A DNA stretch of 64,000 bases from Umezawaea sp049997955 (GTDB lineage: Bacteria; Actinomycetota; Actinomycetes; Mycobacteriales; Pseudonocardiaceae): assembly GCA_049997955.1 (NCBI GenBank), contig JAEBDY010000001.1, forward strand, positions 372,001 to 436,000, read 5' to 3'. Shown piece by piece: positions 27,432-37,570 of the stretch (its first letter is position 1; each line of letters starts with the position of its first letter). The position numbers and the translations under genes are program-made. Below the pieces are notes generated by a model. The model saw only the letters and a program-made list of their open reading frames with translations. It ran no database searches and was not told the DNA's origin.

Positions 27432-27806
27432 ATGCCAACGATCCAGCAGCTGGTCCGCAAGGGCCGCACTGACAAGGTCGCCAAGCAGAAGACCGCGGCC
27501 CTCAAGGGGAGCCCGCAGCGGCGCGGTGTGTGCACCCGCGTCTACACCACGACCCCGAAGAAGCCCAACTCGGCGCTCCGCAAGGTTGCCCGCGTGAAGC
27601 TGACCAGTGGCATCGAGGTCACCGCCTACATCCCCGGCGAGGGTCACAACCTGCAGGAGCACTCGATGGTGCTCGTGCGCGGCGGTCGTGTGAAGGACCT
27701 GCCGGGTGTTCGCTACAAGATCATCCGCGGTTCCCTGGACACCCAGGGCGTGAAGAACCGCAAGCAGGCTCGCAGCCGTTACGGCGCGAAGAAGGAGAAG
27801 AGCTAA
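27432..27806 (+). CDS. rpsL: 30S ribosomal protein S12
   Basis: S12 sits at the decoding centre and controls accuracy; it is the classical streptomycin target protein. The 124-residue product begins MPTIQQLVRKGR. Residues K43 (TPKKPN) and K88 (GGRVKDLPG) are wild type, so no ribosomal streptomycin resistance is predicted. The start ATG 27432 is fixed by family alignment. The stop TAA shares one base with the rpsG start, so S12 and S7 are translationally coupled. Confidence 0.98.
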   Translation: MPTIQQLVRKGRTDKVAKQKTAALKGSPQRRGVCTRVYTTTPKKPNSALRKVARVKLTSGIEVTAYIPGEGHNLQEHSMVLVRGGRVKDLPGVRYKIIRGSLDTQGVKNRKQARSRYGAKKEKS

Positions 27807-28276
27807 TGCCCCGCAAGGGACCGGCCCCGAAGCGGCCGCTGATCTCCGACCCGGTCTACAGCTCCCCGCTGGTGACCCAGCTCATCAACAAGGTGCTGGT
27901 CGACGGCAAGCGCTCGGTCGCCGAGAAGATCGTCTACGAAGCGCTCGAGGGTGCTCGCGAGAAGACCGGCACCGACCCGGTCGTCACGCTGAAGCGCGCT
28001 CTGGACAACGTCAAGCCGACCCTCGAGGTGCGCAGCCGCCGTGTTGGTGGCGCCACCTACCAGGTGCCGGTCGAGGTTCGTCCGTCGCGCTCCACCACGC
28101 TGGCGCTCCGCTGGCTCATCACCTTCTCCCGGCAGCGCCGTGAGAAGACGATGGTCGAGCGCCTGATGAACGAGCTGCTCGATGCGAGCAACGGCCTCGG
28201 CGCGAGCGTCAAGCGTCGCGAGGACACGCACAAGATGGCCGAGTCCAACAAGGCCTTCGCTCACTACCGCTGGTGA
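27806..28276 (+). CDS. rpsG: 30S ribosomal protein S7
   Basis: S7 nucleates assembly of the 30S head and lies at the mRNA exit and E site. The 156-residue protein begins MPRKGPAPKRPL and contains VEVRPSRSTTLALRWL and the C-terminal MAESNKAFAHYRW. ATG 27806 overlaps the rpsL stop by one base. In E. coli S7 represses the str operon; whether that occurs here cannot be told. A hairpin separates it from fusA. Confidence 0.98.
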   Translation: MPRKGPAPKRPLISDPVYSSPLVTQLINKVLVDGKRSVAEKIVYEALEGAREKTGTDPVVTLKRALDNVKPTLEVRSRRVGGATYQVPVEVRPSRSTTLALRWLITFSRQRREKTMVERLMNELLDASNGLGASVKRREDTHKMAESNKAFAHYRW

Positions 28277-28281
28277 TGTGA

Positions 28282-28310
28282 AGCCCGGCCCGCGACATGC
28301 GGGTCGGGCT
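28282..28310 (+). promoter_or_regulatory. Hairpin between rpsG and fusA
   Basis: Arms AGCCCGGCCCGC (28282-28293) and GCGGGTCGGGCT (28299-28310) pair with one G-T around GACAT. No T-run follows, so partial attenuation or processing is more likely than full termination. Confidence 0.6.
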
Positions 28311-28365
28311 CTCCCAGCCCAAAGTGAGCGCTGCTACCAGCTGCTCAAGACAGGGGAAGACACCC

Positions 28366-30465
28366 GTGGCACAGGAAGTGCTCACCGATCTGGCCAAGGT
28401 CCGCAACATCGGGATCATGGCGCACATCGACGCGGGCAAGACCACGACGACCGAGCGAATCCTCTTCTACACGGGGAAGAGCTACAAGATCGGCGAAGTG
28501 CACGACGGCGCTGCGACGATGGACTGGATGGAGGAGGAGCAGAAGCGCGGCATCACGATCACGTCCGCCGCGACGACCTGCTTCTGGAAAGACCACCAGA
28601 TCAACATCATCGACACGCCGGGCCACGTGGACTTCACGGTCGAGGTCGAGCGTTCGCTGCGCGTTCTCGATGGCGCCGTTGCCGTGTTCGACGGCAAGGA
28701 AGGCGTCGAGCCCCAGTCCGAGCAGGTCTGGCGGCAGGCGACCAAGTACGACGTGCCCCGCATCTGCTTCGTCAACAAGATGGACAAGCTGGGCGCCGAC
28801 TTCTACTTCACCGTGCGCACCATCCAGGAGCGGCTCGGCGCCAAGCCGCTGCCGATCCAGCTCCCCATCGGCTCGGAAGGCGACTTCATCGGAGTCGTCG
28901 ACCTCGTCGAGATGCGCGCCCTCACGTGGCGTGGCGAGGTGGAGAAGGGTGACGACTACACCATCGAGGCCATCCCGGCCGACATGGACGAGGTCGTCGC
29001 GGAGTTCCGCGAGAAGCTGATCGAGGCCGTCGCCGAGACCGACGACGACCTGATGGAGCTGTACCTCGCGGGCGAGGAGCTGACCGTCGCGCAGATCAAG
29101 ACGGGCATCCGTCGGATCGTGACGAACCGCTCCGCCTACCCGGTGCTCTGCGGTTCCGCGTTCAAGAACAAGGGCGTCCAGCCCATGCTCGACGCGGTCA
29201 TCGACTACCTCCCGTCCCCGCTGGACGTGCCGCCGGTCGAGGGCACCCTGCAGGACGGCGTCACGCCCGCGTTCCGCAAGCCTTCGAAGGACGAGCCGTT
29301 CGCGGCCCTCGCCTTCAAGATCGCGGCGCACCCGTTCTTCGGCAAGCTGACCTACATCCGGGTCTACTCGGGTCGGCTCTCCGCGGGCACCCAGGTCATC
29401 AACTCGACCAAGGACCGCAAGGAGCGCATCGGGAAGCTCTTCCAGATGCACGCCAACAAGGAGCAGCCCGTGGACGAGGCCCAGGCGGGCCACATCTACG
29501 CGGTGATCGGTCTCAAGGAGACCACCACCGGCGAGACCTTGTCGGACTCGCAGAGCCCGATCGTCCTTGAGTCGATGACGTTCCCCGACCCGGTCATCCG
29601 GGTCGCGATCGAGCCGAAGACCAAGGCCGACCAGGAGAAGCTGGGCACGGCGATCCAGAAGCTGGCCGAGGAGGACCCGACCTTCCAGGTCCAGCTGGAC
29701 GAGGAAACGGGTCAGACGATCATCGCGGGCATGGGCGAGCTGCACCTCGAGGTGCTCGTCAACCGCATGAAGTCGGACTACAAGGTCGAAGCGAACATCG
29801 GTAAGCCTCAGGTGGCGTACCGGGAGACCATCCGCGGCACCGTGGAGAAGTACTCCTACACGCACAAGAAGCAGACCGGTGGCTCCGGCCAGTTCGCCAA
29901 GATCCTCATCACGTTGGCGCCTCTGCAGAGCACCGATGGTGCCCTGTACGAGTTCGACAACAAGGTCTCCGGTGGCCGCATCCCCAGGGAGTACATCCCC
30001 TCGGTGGACGCGGGCGCCCAGGACGCCATGCAGTACGGCGTGCTGGCGGGCTACCCGCTGGTGGGCATCAAGCTGACCCTGCTCGACGGTGCGTACCACG
30101 AGGTCGACTCCTCCGAGATGGCGTTCAAGATCGCGGGCTCCATCGCGCTCAAGGAAGCCGCTCGGAAGGCCAACCCCGTGCTCCTCGAGCCGGTCATGGC
30201 GGTCGAGGTGACGACGCCCGAGGACTACATGGGCGATGTCATCGGTGACCTCAACTCCCGTCGTGGCCAGATCCAGGCCATGGAGGAGCGCAGCGGCGCC
30301 CGCATCGTCAAGGCGCTGGTTCCGCTGTCGGAAATGTTCGGGTATGTCGGTGACCTGCGGTCTCGCACCCAGGGTCGCGCGAACTACTCGATGGTGTTCG
30401 ACTCCTACGCCGAGGTTCCGACCAACGTGGCGAAGGAAATCATCGCGAAGGCGACGGGCGAGTAA
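28366..30465 (+). CDS. fusA: Elongation factor G
   Basis: EF-G is the GTPase that drives tRNA-mRNA translocation and, with RRF, ribosome recycling. The 699-residue protein has the G1 motif AHIDAGKT (19-26), the switch segment KRGITITSAAT, DTPGHVDF and NKMDKLGAD. Domains III-V follow, with GELHLEVLVNRMKSDY and SMVFDSYAEVP near the end. GTG 28366 follows CAGGGGAAG; an upstream in-frame start would add unrelated residues from the spacer. Only this one EF-G gene is present in the window. Confidence 0.98.
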   Translation: MAQEVLTDLAKVRNIGIMAHIDAGKTTTTERILFYTGKSYKIGEVHDGAATMDWMEEEQKRGITITSAATTCFWKDHQINIIDTPGHVDFTVEVERSLRVLDGAVAVFDGKEGVEPQSEQVWRQATKYDVPRICFVNKMDKLGADFYFTVRTIQERLGAKPLPIQLPIGSEGDFIGVVDLVEMRALTWRGEVEKGDDYTIEAIPADMDEVVAEFREKLIEAVAETDDDLMELYLAGEELTVAQIKTGIRRIVTNRSAYPVLCGSAFKNKGVQPMLDAVIDYLPSPLDVPPVEGTLQDGVTPAFRKPSKDEPFAALAFKIAAHPFFGKLTYIRVYSGRLSAGTQVINSTKDRKERIGKLFQMHANKEQPVDEAQAGHIYAVIGLKETTTGETLSDSQSPIVLESMTFPDPVIRVAIEPKTKADQEKLGTAIQKLAEEDPTFQVQLDEETGQTIIAGMGELHLEVLVNRMKSDYKVEANIGKPQVAYRETIRGTVEKYSYTHKKQTGGSGQFAKILITLAPLQSTDGALYEFDNKVSGGRIPREYIPSVDAGAQDAMQYGVLAGYPLVGIKLTLLDGAYHEVDSSEMAFKIAGSIALKEAARKANPVLLEPVMAVEVTTPEDYMGDVIGDLNSRRGQIQAMEERSGARIVKALVPLSEMFGYVGDLRSRTQGRANYSMVFDSYAEVPTNVAKEIIAKATGE

Positions 30466-30542
30466 CCCGAAGCAGAGCACCGCAGTTCTAGCGGGCTCTC
30501 CGGGGGTCTCCCTGGGGTCCGCACAATCGACCCTGACATGTA

Positions 30543-30572
30543 GTCCGGCGGGCGCGAAGCCGCCCGCCGGAC
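30543..30572 (+). promoter_or_regulatory. Hairpin between fusA and tuf
   Basis: Arms GTCCGGCGGGCG (30543-30554) and CGCCCGCCGGAC (30561-30572) form a perfect 12-bp stem around CGAAGC, 30 nt before the tuf start. It may set EF-Tu mRNA processing or stability; no T-run follows. Confidence 0.65.
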
Positions 30573-30602
30573 CAGCAATACGAAGTCCAGGAGGACAATC
30601 CA

Positions 30603-31796
<1,194 letters not shown>

Positions 31797-32158
31797 TCCT
31801 GGTCTAATTGCAGACCCCGATTTGGACCGTCGCACACCTGTGTGGCATCCTTAACGGGTTGCTCGTCGGGGCGGCCGCGTTCGCAAGAATTCGGCCGCCC
31901 CGTCACGAGCGGTCCGCGCCCTGAGTCATTGGACATCGGTTAACGCCGCTGGCTGATCAGGGTGCTGCGGGTCAGGCACGACCCATCCCACGGAGTTATC
32001 TCAGTGGGACCGGCTTATGCATCGGGCGCGACACGCCCGACCGCGTGGACCGGGCACCGTGACATTTGAACAGGGGCGGAGCGCGCCAAGGGTCCCCAGC
32101 GACCCCCATTAGGCACCGCACCGCAGCGGTACGAGAAGCAGAGGAACGGCAAGCCACT
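31797..32158 (+). other. Spacer between tuf and the S10 operon
   Basis: 362 bp without a gene. It contains a strong hairpin (31861-31910, likely tuf terminator) and two smaller stems in the presumed S10 leader: TCCCAC/GTGGGA near 31985-32010 and CGGGCG/CGCCCG near 32018-32036. I cannot point to a convincing promoter for rpsJ, although one is expected here. Confidence 0.6.
31861..31910 (+). terminator. Long hairpin behind tuf
   Basis: CGGGGCGGCCG pairs with CGGCCGCCCCG, extended by GCTCGT/ACGAGC across a small TC bulge. The stem is very stable but has no T-run, so termination or 3'-end stabilisation is inferred. Confidence 0.6.
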
Positions 32159-32464
32159 ATGGCGGGACAGAAGATCCGCATCCGGCTCAAGGCCTACGAC
32201 CACGAGGCGATCGACGCGTCCGCGCGCAAGATCGTCGAGACCGTGACGCGCACCGGCGCTCGGGTCGTCGGGCCTGTGCCGCTGCCCACTGAGAAGAACG
32301 TTTACTGCGTCATCCGCTCGCCGCACAAGTACAAGGACTCGCGCGAGCACTTCGAGATGCGCACGCACAAGCGTCTGATCGACATCCTCGACCCGACGCC
32401 GAAGACGGTGGACGCGCTCATGCGCATCGACCTGCCGGCGAGCGTCGACGTCAACATTCAGTAA
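32159..32464 (+). CDS. rpsJ: 30S ribosomal protein S10
   Basis: S10 belongs to the 30S head and, with NusB, also acts in antitermination. The 101-residue product begins MAGQKIRIRLKAYDHEAID and has the SPHKYKDSREHFEMRTHKR loop. ATG 32159 matches the family start; the frame is open upstream but only into the leader. It is first in the S10 operon, 49 bp before rplC. Confidence 0.98.
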   Translation: MAGQKIRIRLKAYDHEAIDASARKIVETVTRTGARVVGPVPLPTEKNVYCVIRSPHKYKDSREHFEMRTHKRLIDILDPTPKTVDALMRIDLPASVDVNIQ

Positions 32465-32513
32465 GTGGACGCGGCAGTGTTGATCCCATTTGGGGCGGAG
32501 AGTAACGAGACCC

Positions 32514-33164
32514 ATGTCTGACAGGCAGGTTAAGGGGCTCCTGGGCACCAAGCTCGGCATGACTCAGGTCTTCGACGAGAACAACCGGATCGTTCCGGTC
32601 ACCGTCGTCAAGGCCGAGCCGAACGTGGTCACCCAGGTGCGAACCCAAGAAATCGACGGCTACACGGCTGTGCAGTTGGCCTTTGGCGCTATCGACCCGC
32701 GCAAGGTCAACAAGCCCGTGACGGGCCACTTCGCCAAGGCTGGCGCGACCCCGCGCCGCTACTTGGCCGAACTGCGCACCACGGACGCGACCGAGTACCA
32801 GGTCGGCCAGGAGCTCACCGCAGAGGTGTTCGAGGCCGGCGCTGTTGTCGACATCAGCGGCACCAGCAAGGGCAAGGGAACCGCCGGTGTCATGAAGCGA
32901 CACGGCTTCCACGGCCTTGGCGCGAGCCACGGCACCCAGCGCAAGCACCGCTCGCCGGGTTCCATCGGCGCCTGTGCCACTCCTGGTCGTGTGTTCAAGG
33001 GTGTCCGCATGGCTGGCCGCATGGGCCACGAGCGCGTGACCACTCAGAACCTGACCGTGCACCGCATCGACGCCGAGGCGGGGCTGCTGCTCATCAAGGG
33101 CGCGGTTCCCGGTCCCAAGGGCGGTGTGGTGTTCATCAAGAGCGCTGCGAAGGGTGGTGCCTGA
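32514..33164 (+). CDS. rplC: 50S ribosomal protein L3
   Basis: L3 is an early 50S assembly protein that reaches to the peptidyl transferase centre. The 216-residue protein begins MSDRQVKGLLGTKLGMTQVF. Its long loop includes GTAGVMKRHGFHGLGASHGTQRKHRSPGS (two family blocks). The loop tip is the site where pleuromutilin or oxazolidinone resistance can arise; no gross change is seen. ATG 32514 follows GGCGGAGAG. Its stop shares one base with the rplD start. Confidence 0.98.
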   Translation: MSDRQVKGLLGTKLGMTQVFDENNRIVPVTVVKAEPNVVTQVRTQEIDGYTAVQLAFGAIDPRKVNKPVTGHFAKAGATPRRYLAELRTTDATEYQVGQELTAEVFEAGAVVDISGTSKGKGTAGVMKRHGFHGLGASHGTQRKHRSPGSIGACATPGRVFKGVRMAGRMGHERVTTQNLTVHRIDAEAGLLLIKGAVPGPKGGVVFIKSAAKGGA

Positions 33165-33853
33165 TGACGAACACCGTTGAGGTGCACACGCCGGACGGCA
33201 AGACCGACGGCAGTGTCGAGCTGCCCGCCGCGATCTTCGACGCGCAGGCGAACATCTCGCTGCTGCACCAGGTCGTCGTGGCCCAGAGGGCCGCGGCTCG
33301 CCAGGGCACGCACAGCACGAAGACCCGCGGCGAGGTCTCCGGTGGCGGCAAGAAGCCGTACCGGCAGAAGGGCACCGGCCGCGCCCGTCAGGGCTCGACC
33401 CGTTCCCCGCAGTTCGTCGGTGGCGGTATCTCGCACGGCCCGCAGCCGCGCGACTACACGCAGCGGACGCCCAAGAAGATGAAGGCCGCCGCTCTTCGCG
33501 GTGCCCTCTCCGACCGGGCCCGCGCCGGCCAGTTGCACATCGTGAGCGCTCTGGTGAACGGGGACACCCCCTCCACCAAGACCGCCCGCAAGCTGCTGGA
33601 GTCGGTCACGGAAGCGCGCCGCGTTCTGGTCGTGCTGAACCGTACCGACGAGGTTTCGTGGGTCAGCCTGCGCAACCTCGACCGTGTGCACGTGATCGCG
33701 CCCGACCAGCTCAACACCTACGACGTGCTGGTCAACGACGACGTGGTGTTCACCAAGGACGCGTACGACGTGTTCATCGCTGGACCGGCCCGTGGCCGTT
33801 CCGCGAAGGCCGTCGCCCGCTCCTCCGAGGTGTCCGAGGAGGCCGAGAAGTGA
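33164..33853 (+). CDS. rplD: 50S ribosomal protein L4
   Basis: L4 lines the peptide exit tunnel with L22 and represses the S10 operon in some bacteria. The 229-residue protein has the tunnel loop with TKTRGEVSGGGKKPYRQKGTGRAR, the macrolide-related region, which looks normal. The C-terminal extension is Ala/Ser/Glu-rich. ATG 33164 overlaps the rplC stop. Its own stop overlaps the rplW start by 4 bp (GTGA). Confidence 0.98.
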   Translation: MTNTVEVHTPDGKTDGSVELPAAIFDAQANISLLHQVVVAQRAAARQGTHSTKTRGEVSGGGKKPYRQKGTGRARQGSTRSPQFVGGGISHGPQPRDYTQRTPKKMKAAALRGALSDRARAGQLHIVSALVNGDTPSTKTARKLLESVTEARRVLVVLNRTDEVSWVSLRNLDRVHVIAPDQLNTYDVLVNDDVVFTKDAYDVFIAGPARGRSAKAVARSSEVSEEAEK

Positions 33854-34149
33854 TCCCCGACCACAGGGACATCCTGCTCGCGCCGGTGATCTCCGAGAAG
33901 TCCTACGGGCTCCTTGAGGAGAACAAGTACACCTTCGTGGTGGCACCCGGCTCGAACAAGACTCAGATCAAGATTGCCGTTGAGAAGGTCTTCGGCGTCA
34001 AGGTCGTCAGCGTCAACACGCTCAACCGGCAGGGCAAGCGCAAGCGCACCCGGTCCGGCTATGGCAAGCGCAAGGACACCAAGCGCGCCATCGTGACGCT
34101 GTCTGCTGAGAGCAAGCCGATCGAGATCTTCGGCGGCCCGGCCGCCTGA
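33850..34149 (+). CDS. rplW: 50S ribosomal protein L23
   Basis: L23 lies at the tunnel exit and docks trigger factor and SRP. The 99-residue protein begins at GTG 33850 (MIPDHRDILLAPVISEKSY) and has the loop RQGKRKRTRSGYGKRKDTKRA. The start overlaps rplD by 4 bp, so L4 and L23 are coupled. It is followed by rplB after 22 bp. Confidence 0.98.
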   Translation: MIPDHRDILLAPVISEKSYGLLEENKYTFVVAPGSNKTQIKIAVEKVFGVKVVSVNTLNRQGKRKRTRSGYGKRKDTKRAIVTLSAESKPIEIFGGPAA

Positions 34150-34171
34150 TGACGACGAGGACTGCGTAGAG

Positions 34172-35005
34172 ATGGGCATTCGCAAGTACAAGCCGACGAC
34201 CCCTGGTCGTCGCGGTGCGAGCGTCTCCGACTTCGCCGAGATCACTCGGTCGACGCCGGAGAAGTCGCTGGTCCGTCCGCTGCACGGCAAAGGTGGCCGT
34301 AACGCGTCGGGCAAGATCACCACGAGGCACAAGGGTGGCGGTCACAAGCGGGCATACCGCTTGATCGACTTCCGCCGCACCGACAAGGACGGCGTGCCGG
34401 CCAAGGTCGCTCACATCGAGTACGACCCCAACCGCACGGCGCGCATCGCACTGCTGCACTACTTGGACGGCGAGAAGCGCTACATCGTCGCCCCCGAGAA
34501 GCTGCGCCAGGGCGACATGGTGGAGAACGGGCCCAAGGCTGACATCAAGCCGGGCAACAACCTCCCCCTGCGCAACATCCCGGTCGGTACGGTCATCCAC
34601 GCGATCGAGCTCCGCCCCGGTGGCGGCGCGAAGATCGCCCGTTCCGCAGGCGTGAGCGTTCAGCTCGTCGCCAAGGACGGCCCGTACGCCCAGCTGCGTC
34701 TCCCCTCGGGTGAGATCCGCAACGTGGACGTCCGCTGCCGCGCCACGGTTGGTGCGATCGGCAACGCCGATCACTCCAACATCAACTGGGGCAAGGCGGG
34801 CCGCATGCGCTGGAAGGGCCGCAAGCCCACCGTCCGTGGTGTCGCCATGAACCCGGTCGACCACCCGCACGGTGGTGGTGAGGGCAAGACCTCCGGTGGT
34901 CGCCACCCGGTGAACCCGGCTGGTAAGCCCGAAGGCCGCACCCGCCGCCGCAAGCCAAGCGACAAGCTCATCGTCCGGCGTCGTCGCACCGGTAAGAAGC
35001 GCTGA
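34172..35005 (+). CDS. rplB: 50S ribosomal protein L2
   Basis: L2 is needed for subunit association and peptidyl transferase activity. The 277-residue protein begins MGIRKYKPTTPGRRGASVSDF. It contains the conserved GVAMNPVDHPHGGGEG block with the functionally important histidine, and a basic C-terminal RKPSDKLIVRRRRTGKKR. ATG 34172 is 22 bp after rplW. Confidence 0.98.
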   Translation: MGIRKYKPTTPGRRGASVSDFAEITRSTPEKSLVRPLHGKGGRNASGKITTRHKGGGHKRAYRLIDFRRTDKDGVPAKVAHIEYDPNRTARIALLHYLDGEKRYIVAPEKLRQGDMVENGPKADIKPGNNLPLRNIPVGTVIHAIELRPGGGAKIARSAGVSVQLVAKDGPYAQLRLPSGEIRNVDVRCRATVGAIGNADHSNINWGKAGRMRWKGRKPTVRGVAMNPVDHPHGGGEGKTSGGRHPVNPAGKPEGRTRRRKPSDKLIVRRRRTGKKR

Positions 35006-35023
35006 GCAGGAAGGGAGTGAAGG

Positions 35024-35305
35024 ATGCCTCGCAGCCTTAAGAAGGGCCCCTTCGTTGACGACCACCTGCTCAAGAAGGTGGACGTTCTCAACGAGTCGGG
35101 CAAGAAGACCGTCATCAAGACCTGGTCCCGCCGGTCCACGATCATTCCGGACATGCTGGGGCACACCCTCGCGGTGCACGACGGCCGGAAGCACGTCCCG
35201 GTGTTCGTGACCGAGGCCATGGTTGGGCACAAGCTGGGCGAGTTCGCCCCGACGCGCACCTTCAAGGGCCACATCAAGGACGACCGGAAGTCGCGCCGCC
35301 GCTAG
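35024..35305 (+). CDS. rpsS: 30S ribosomal protein S19
   Basis: S19 pairs with S13 in the 30S head. The 93-residue protein begins MPRSLKKGPFVDDHL and has RRSTIIPDMLGHTLAVHDGRKHVPVFV and the GEFAPTRTFKGH block. ATG 35024 follows AGGAAGGGAG. The gene lies 18 bp after rplB and 35 bp before rplV. Confidence 0.98.
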   Translation: MPRSLKKGPFVDDHLLKKVDVLNESGKKTVIKTWSRRSTIIPDMLGHTLAVHDGRKHVPVFVTEAMVGHKLGEFAPTRTFKGHIKDDRKSRRR

Positions 35306-35340
35306 GCGACGAACTAGGAAGAAGCTAAGGGGAAGCAGCG

Positions 35341-35769
35341 ATGAACGCCCGCAACGATGCCAGTGCGCCGGAGTACCCGCGCGCCATGGCTCGGGCTCGC
35401 TACGTCCGCGACACGCCGATGAAGGTGCGTCGCGTGATCGAGCTCATCAGGGGCCGTAGCGCCAGCGACGCCCTGGCCGTGCTCCAGTTCGCGCCTCAGG
35501 CGGCAAGTGAGCCGGTCGCGAAGGTGCTCGCCAGCGCCGTGGCCAACGCCGAGAACAACCTCTCCCTGGACCCGACCACCCTCTGGGTGTCGAAGGTCTA
35601 CGTGGACGAGGGGCCGACGCTGAAGCGTTTCCGTCCGCGGGCCCAGGGCCGCGCGTACCGGATCCGCAAGCGCACGAGTCACATCACCGTCGAGGTCGAG
35701 TCCCGTCCCAAGACGGAAGCCCGTCCCAAGGCGGTTCGCAAGACCAGCGCGAAGGGAAGTAACCGGTAG
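35341..35769 (+). CDS. rplV: 50S ribosomal protein L22
   Basis: L22 spans the 50S subunit and its hairpin lines the exit tunnel next to L4. The 142-residue protein has ARYVRDTPMKVRRVIELIRG and the hairpin VDEGPTLKRFRPRAQGRAYRIRKR, a macrolide-resistance site that appears normal. A Lys/Ser-rich tail follows. ATG 35341 follows AAGGGGAAG. The stop shares one base with the rpsC start. Confidence 0.98.
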   Translation: MNARNDASAPEYPRAMARARYVRDTPMKVRRVIELIRGRSASDALAVLQFAPQAASEPVAKVLASAVANAENNLSLDPTTLWVSKVYVDEGPTLKRFRPRAQGRAYRIRKRTSHITVEVESRPKTEARPKAVRKTSAKGSNR

Positions 35770-36605
35770 TGGGTCAGAAGATCAACCCGCACGGCTTCCG
35801 GCTGGGGATCACCACTGACTGGAAGTCCCGCTGGTACGCCGATAAGCAGTACGCCGAGTACGTGGCCGAGGATGTCAAGATCCGCAAGCTGCTCGGCCGT
35901 GGCATGGAGCGTGCCGGCATCTCGAAGGTGGAGATCGAGCGCACTCGTGACCGCGTTCGCGTCGACATCTTCACCGCACGGCCGGGCATCGTCATCGGTC
36001 GTCGTGGCGCCGAGGCCGACCGCATCCGCGGTGAGCTGGAGAAGCTCACCAAGAAGCAGGTGCAGCTGAACATCCTCGAGGTCAAGAACCCCGAGTCGGA
36101 TGCTCAGCTCGTTGCCCAGGGTGTGGCTGAGCAGTTGTCCAACCGCGTCGCCTTCCGGCGCGCGATGCGCAAGGCCATTCAGTCGGCCATGCGCTCCCCC
36201 CAGGTCAAGGGCATCCGCGTGCAGTGCGGCGGTCGTCTCGGTGGTGCCGAGATGTCCCGTTCCGAGCACTACCGCGATGGCCGAGTGCCGCTGCACACGC
36301 TGCGCGCGGACATCGACTACGGCTTCTTCGAGGCCCGCACCACGTTCGGCCGTATCGGCGTGAAGGTGTGGATCTACAAGGGTGACGTCGTCGGTGGTCT
36401 GAGCGCCAGGCGTGAGCGTGACGCCGCCCCGTCGGCGGCAGACCGCGCGCCTCGTCGTGACCGCGATGCCCGCCCGAACCGGGCCCGTCGTTCTGGTGCC
36501 AGCGGCACCACGCCGACGAGCACCGAGGCAGGGCGTGCCGCGGCCGACGCACAGGCCAGCGAGACGCCGGCAGCCCCGGCCGCTGAAGAGAAGACGGAGG
36601 GCTGA
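35769..36605 (+). CDS. rpsC: 30S ribosomal protein S3
   Basis: S3 lies at the mRNA entry and has helicase-like function with S4. The 278-residue protein begins MGQKINPHGFRLGITTDWKSRW, with a KH domain containing IVIGRRGAEADRIR and the C-terminal domain up to VWIYKGDVVGG. About 60 further residues form an Ala/Arg/Glu-rich tail, common in actinobacteria. The start is GTG 35769, overlapping the rplV stop. Confidence 0.98.
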   Translation: MGQKINPHGFRLGITTDWKSRWYADKQYAEYVAEDVKIRKLLGRGMERAGISKVEIERTRDRVRVDIFTARPGIVIGRRGAEADRIRGELEKLTKKQVQLNILEVKNPESDAQLVAQGVAEQLSNRVAFRRAMRKAIQSAMRSPQVKGIRVQCGGRLGGAEMSRSEHYRDGRVPLHTLRADIDYGFFEARTTFGRIGVKVWIYKGDVVGGLSARRERDAAPSAADRAPRRDRDARPNRARRSGASGTTPTSTEAGRAAADAQASETPAAPAAEEKTEG

Positions 36606-36608
36606 GTC

Positions 36609-37028
36609 GTGCTCATCCCGCGGAGGGTTAAGCACCGCAAGCAGCACCACCCCGGTCGGTCGGGTGCTGCCAAGGGCGGCACGAGGGTCACCTTCGGTGA
36701 GTTCGGCATCCAGGCTCTGGAGCCGGCTTACGTGACCAACAGGCAGATCGAGTCCGCGCGTATTGCCATCAACAGGCACATCCGCCGTGGTGGCAAGGTC
36801 TGGATCAACATCTTCCCGGACCGCCCGCTGACGAAGAAGCCCGCCGAGACCCGCATGGGTTCCGGTAAGGGTTCTCCGGAGTGGTGGGTGGCCAACGTCA
36901 AGCCGGGTCGGGTGCTCTTCGAGATGAGCTTCCCGAACGAGGCCGTGGCCCGCGAGGCACTGCGCCGCGCGATCCACAAGCTCCCGATGAAGTGCCGCAT
37001 CGTTACGCGTGAGGGTGGTGAGTTCTGA
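36609..37028 (+). CDS. rplP: 50S ribosomal protein L16
   Basis: L16 helps position tRNA in the A and P sites. The 139-residue protein begins at GTG 36609 (MLIPRRVKHRKQHHPGRSG) and contains GTRVTFGEFGIQALEPAYVT and MGSGKGSPEWWVANVKPGRVLFE. The stop overlaps the rpmC start, so the two are coupled. Confidence 0.98.
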   Translation: MLIPRRVKHRKQHHPGRSGAAKGGTRVTFGEFGIQALEPAYVTNRQIESARIAINRHIRRGGKVWINIFPDRPLTKKPAETRMGSGKGSPEWWVANVKPGRVLFEMSFPNEAVAREALRRAIHKLPMKCRIVTREGGEF

Positions 37029-37276
37029 TGGCAGCGGGTACCACCGCTTCCGAGCTGCGTGAGCTCACCGAGGAGGAGCTCGTGCTGCGCCTGAAGGAGG
37101 CGAAGGAGGAGCTGTTCAACCTCCGCTTCCAGATGGCCACCGGGCAGCTCGACAACAACCGTCGTCTGCGGACGATCCGGCATGAGATCGCCCGGATCTA
37201 CACCGTGATGAGGGAGCGGGAGCTCGGTCTCTCGATTTCCCCCGACGCGGTCTCCACTGGTGAGGGTGCGGCATGA
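37028..37276 (+). CDS. rpmC: 50S ribosomal protein L29
   Basis: L29 lies beside L23 at the tunnel exit. The 82-residue protein has the two-helix core with ELRELTEEELVLRLKEAKEELFNLRFQ and ARIYTVMRERE. A short acidic tail extends beyond the usual end. ATG 37028 overlaps the rplP stop, and the stop overlaps rpsQ by 4 bp. Confidence 0.97.
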   Translation: MAAGTTASELRELTEEELVLRLKEAKEELFNLRFQMATGQLDNNRRLRTIRHEIARIYTVMRERELGLSISPDAVSTGEGAA

Positions 37277-37554
37277 CCGAAAGCAACGAAGCCACGACCG
37301 AGGACCGCAACGACCGCAAGGTCCGCGAGGGTTACGTCGTCGGCGACAAGATGGACAAGACGATTGTGGTCGCGCTCGAGGACCGCAAGAAGCACCGCCG
37401 CTACTCCAAGGTCCTGCGCTCCACCACCAAGGTGAAGGTGCACGACGAGGAGAACACGGCCGGTGTGGGTGACCGCGTTCGCCTCATGGAGACGCGTCCC
37501 CTCTCCGCCACCAAGCGCTGGCGGCTCGTCGAGATCCTCGAGAAGGCCAAGTAG
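37273..37554 (+). CDS. rpsQ: 30S ribosomal protein S17
   Basis: S17 is a primary 16S-binding OB-fold protein. The 93-residue protein has a charged N-terminal extension (1-15), then VREGYVVGDKMDKTIVVALEDRKKHRRY and the block GDRVRLMETRPLSATKRWRLVEIL. ATG 37273 overlaps the rpmC stop (ATGA). It ends the S10 operon proper; a hairpin-bearing 65-bp spacer follows. Confidence 0.98.
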   Translation: MTESNEATTEDRNDRKVREGYVVGDKMDKTIVVALEDRKKHRRYSKVLRSTTKVKVHDEENTAGVGDRVRLMETRPLSATKRWRLVEILEKAK

Positions 37555-37570
37555 TAGTTCGTTGGACCGA

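Noticed and set aside
28345..30480. Long antisense open frame over fusA
   Set aside because: Same artefact; the fusA reading frame has all EF-G motifs.
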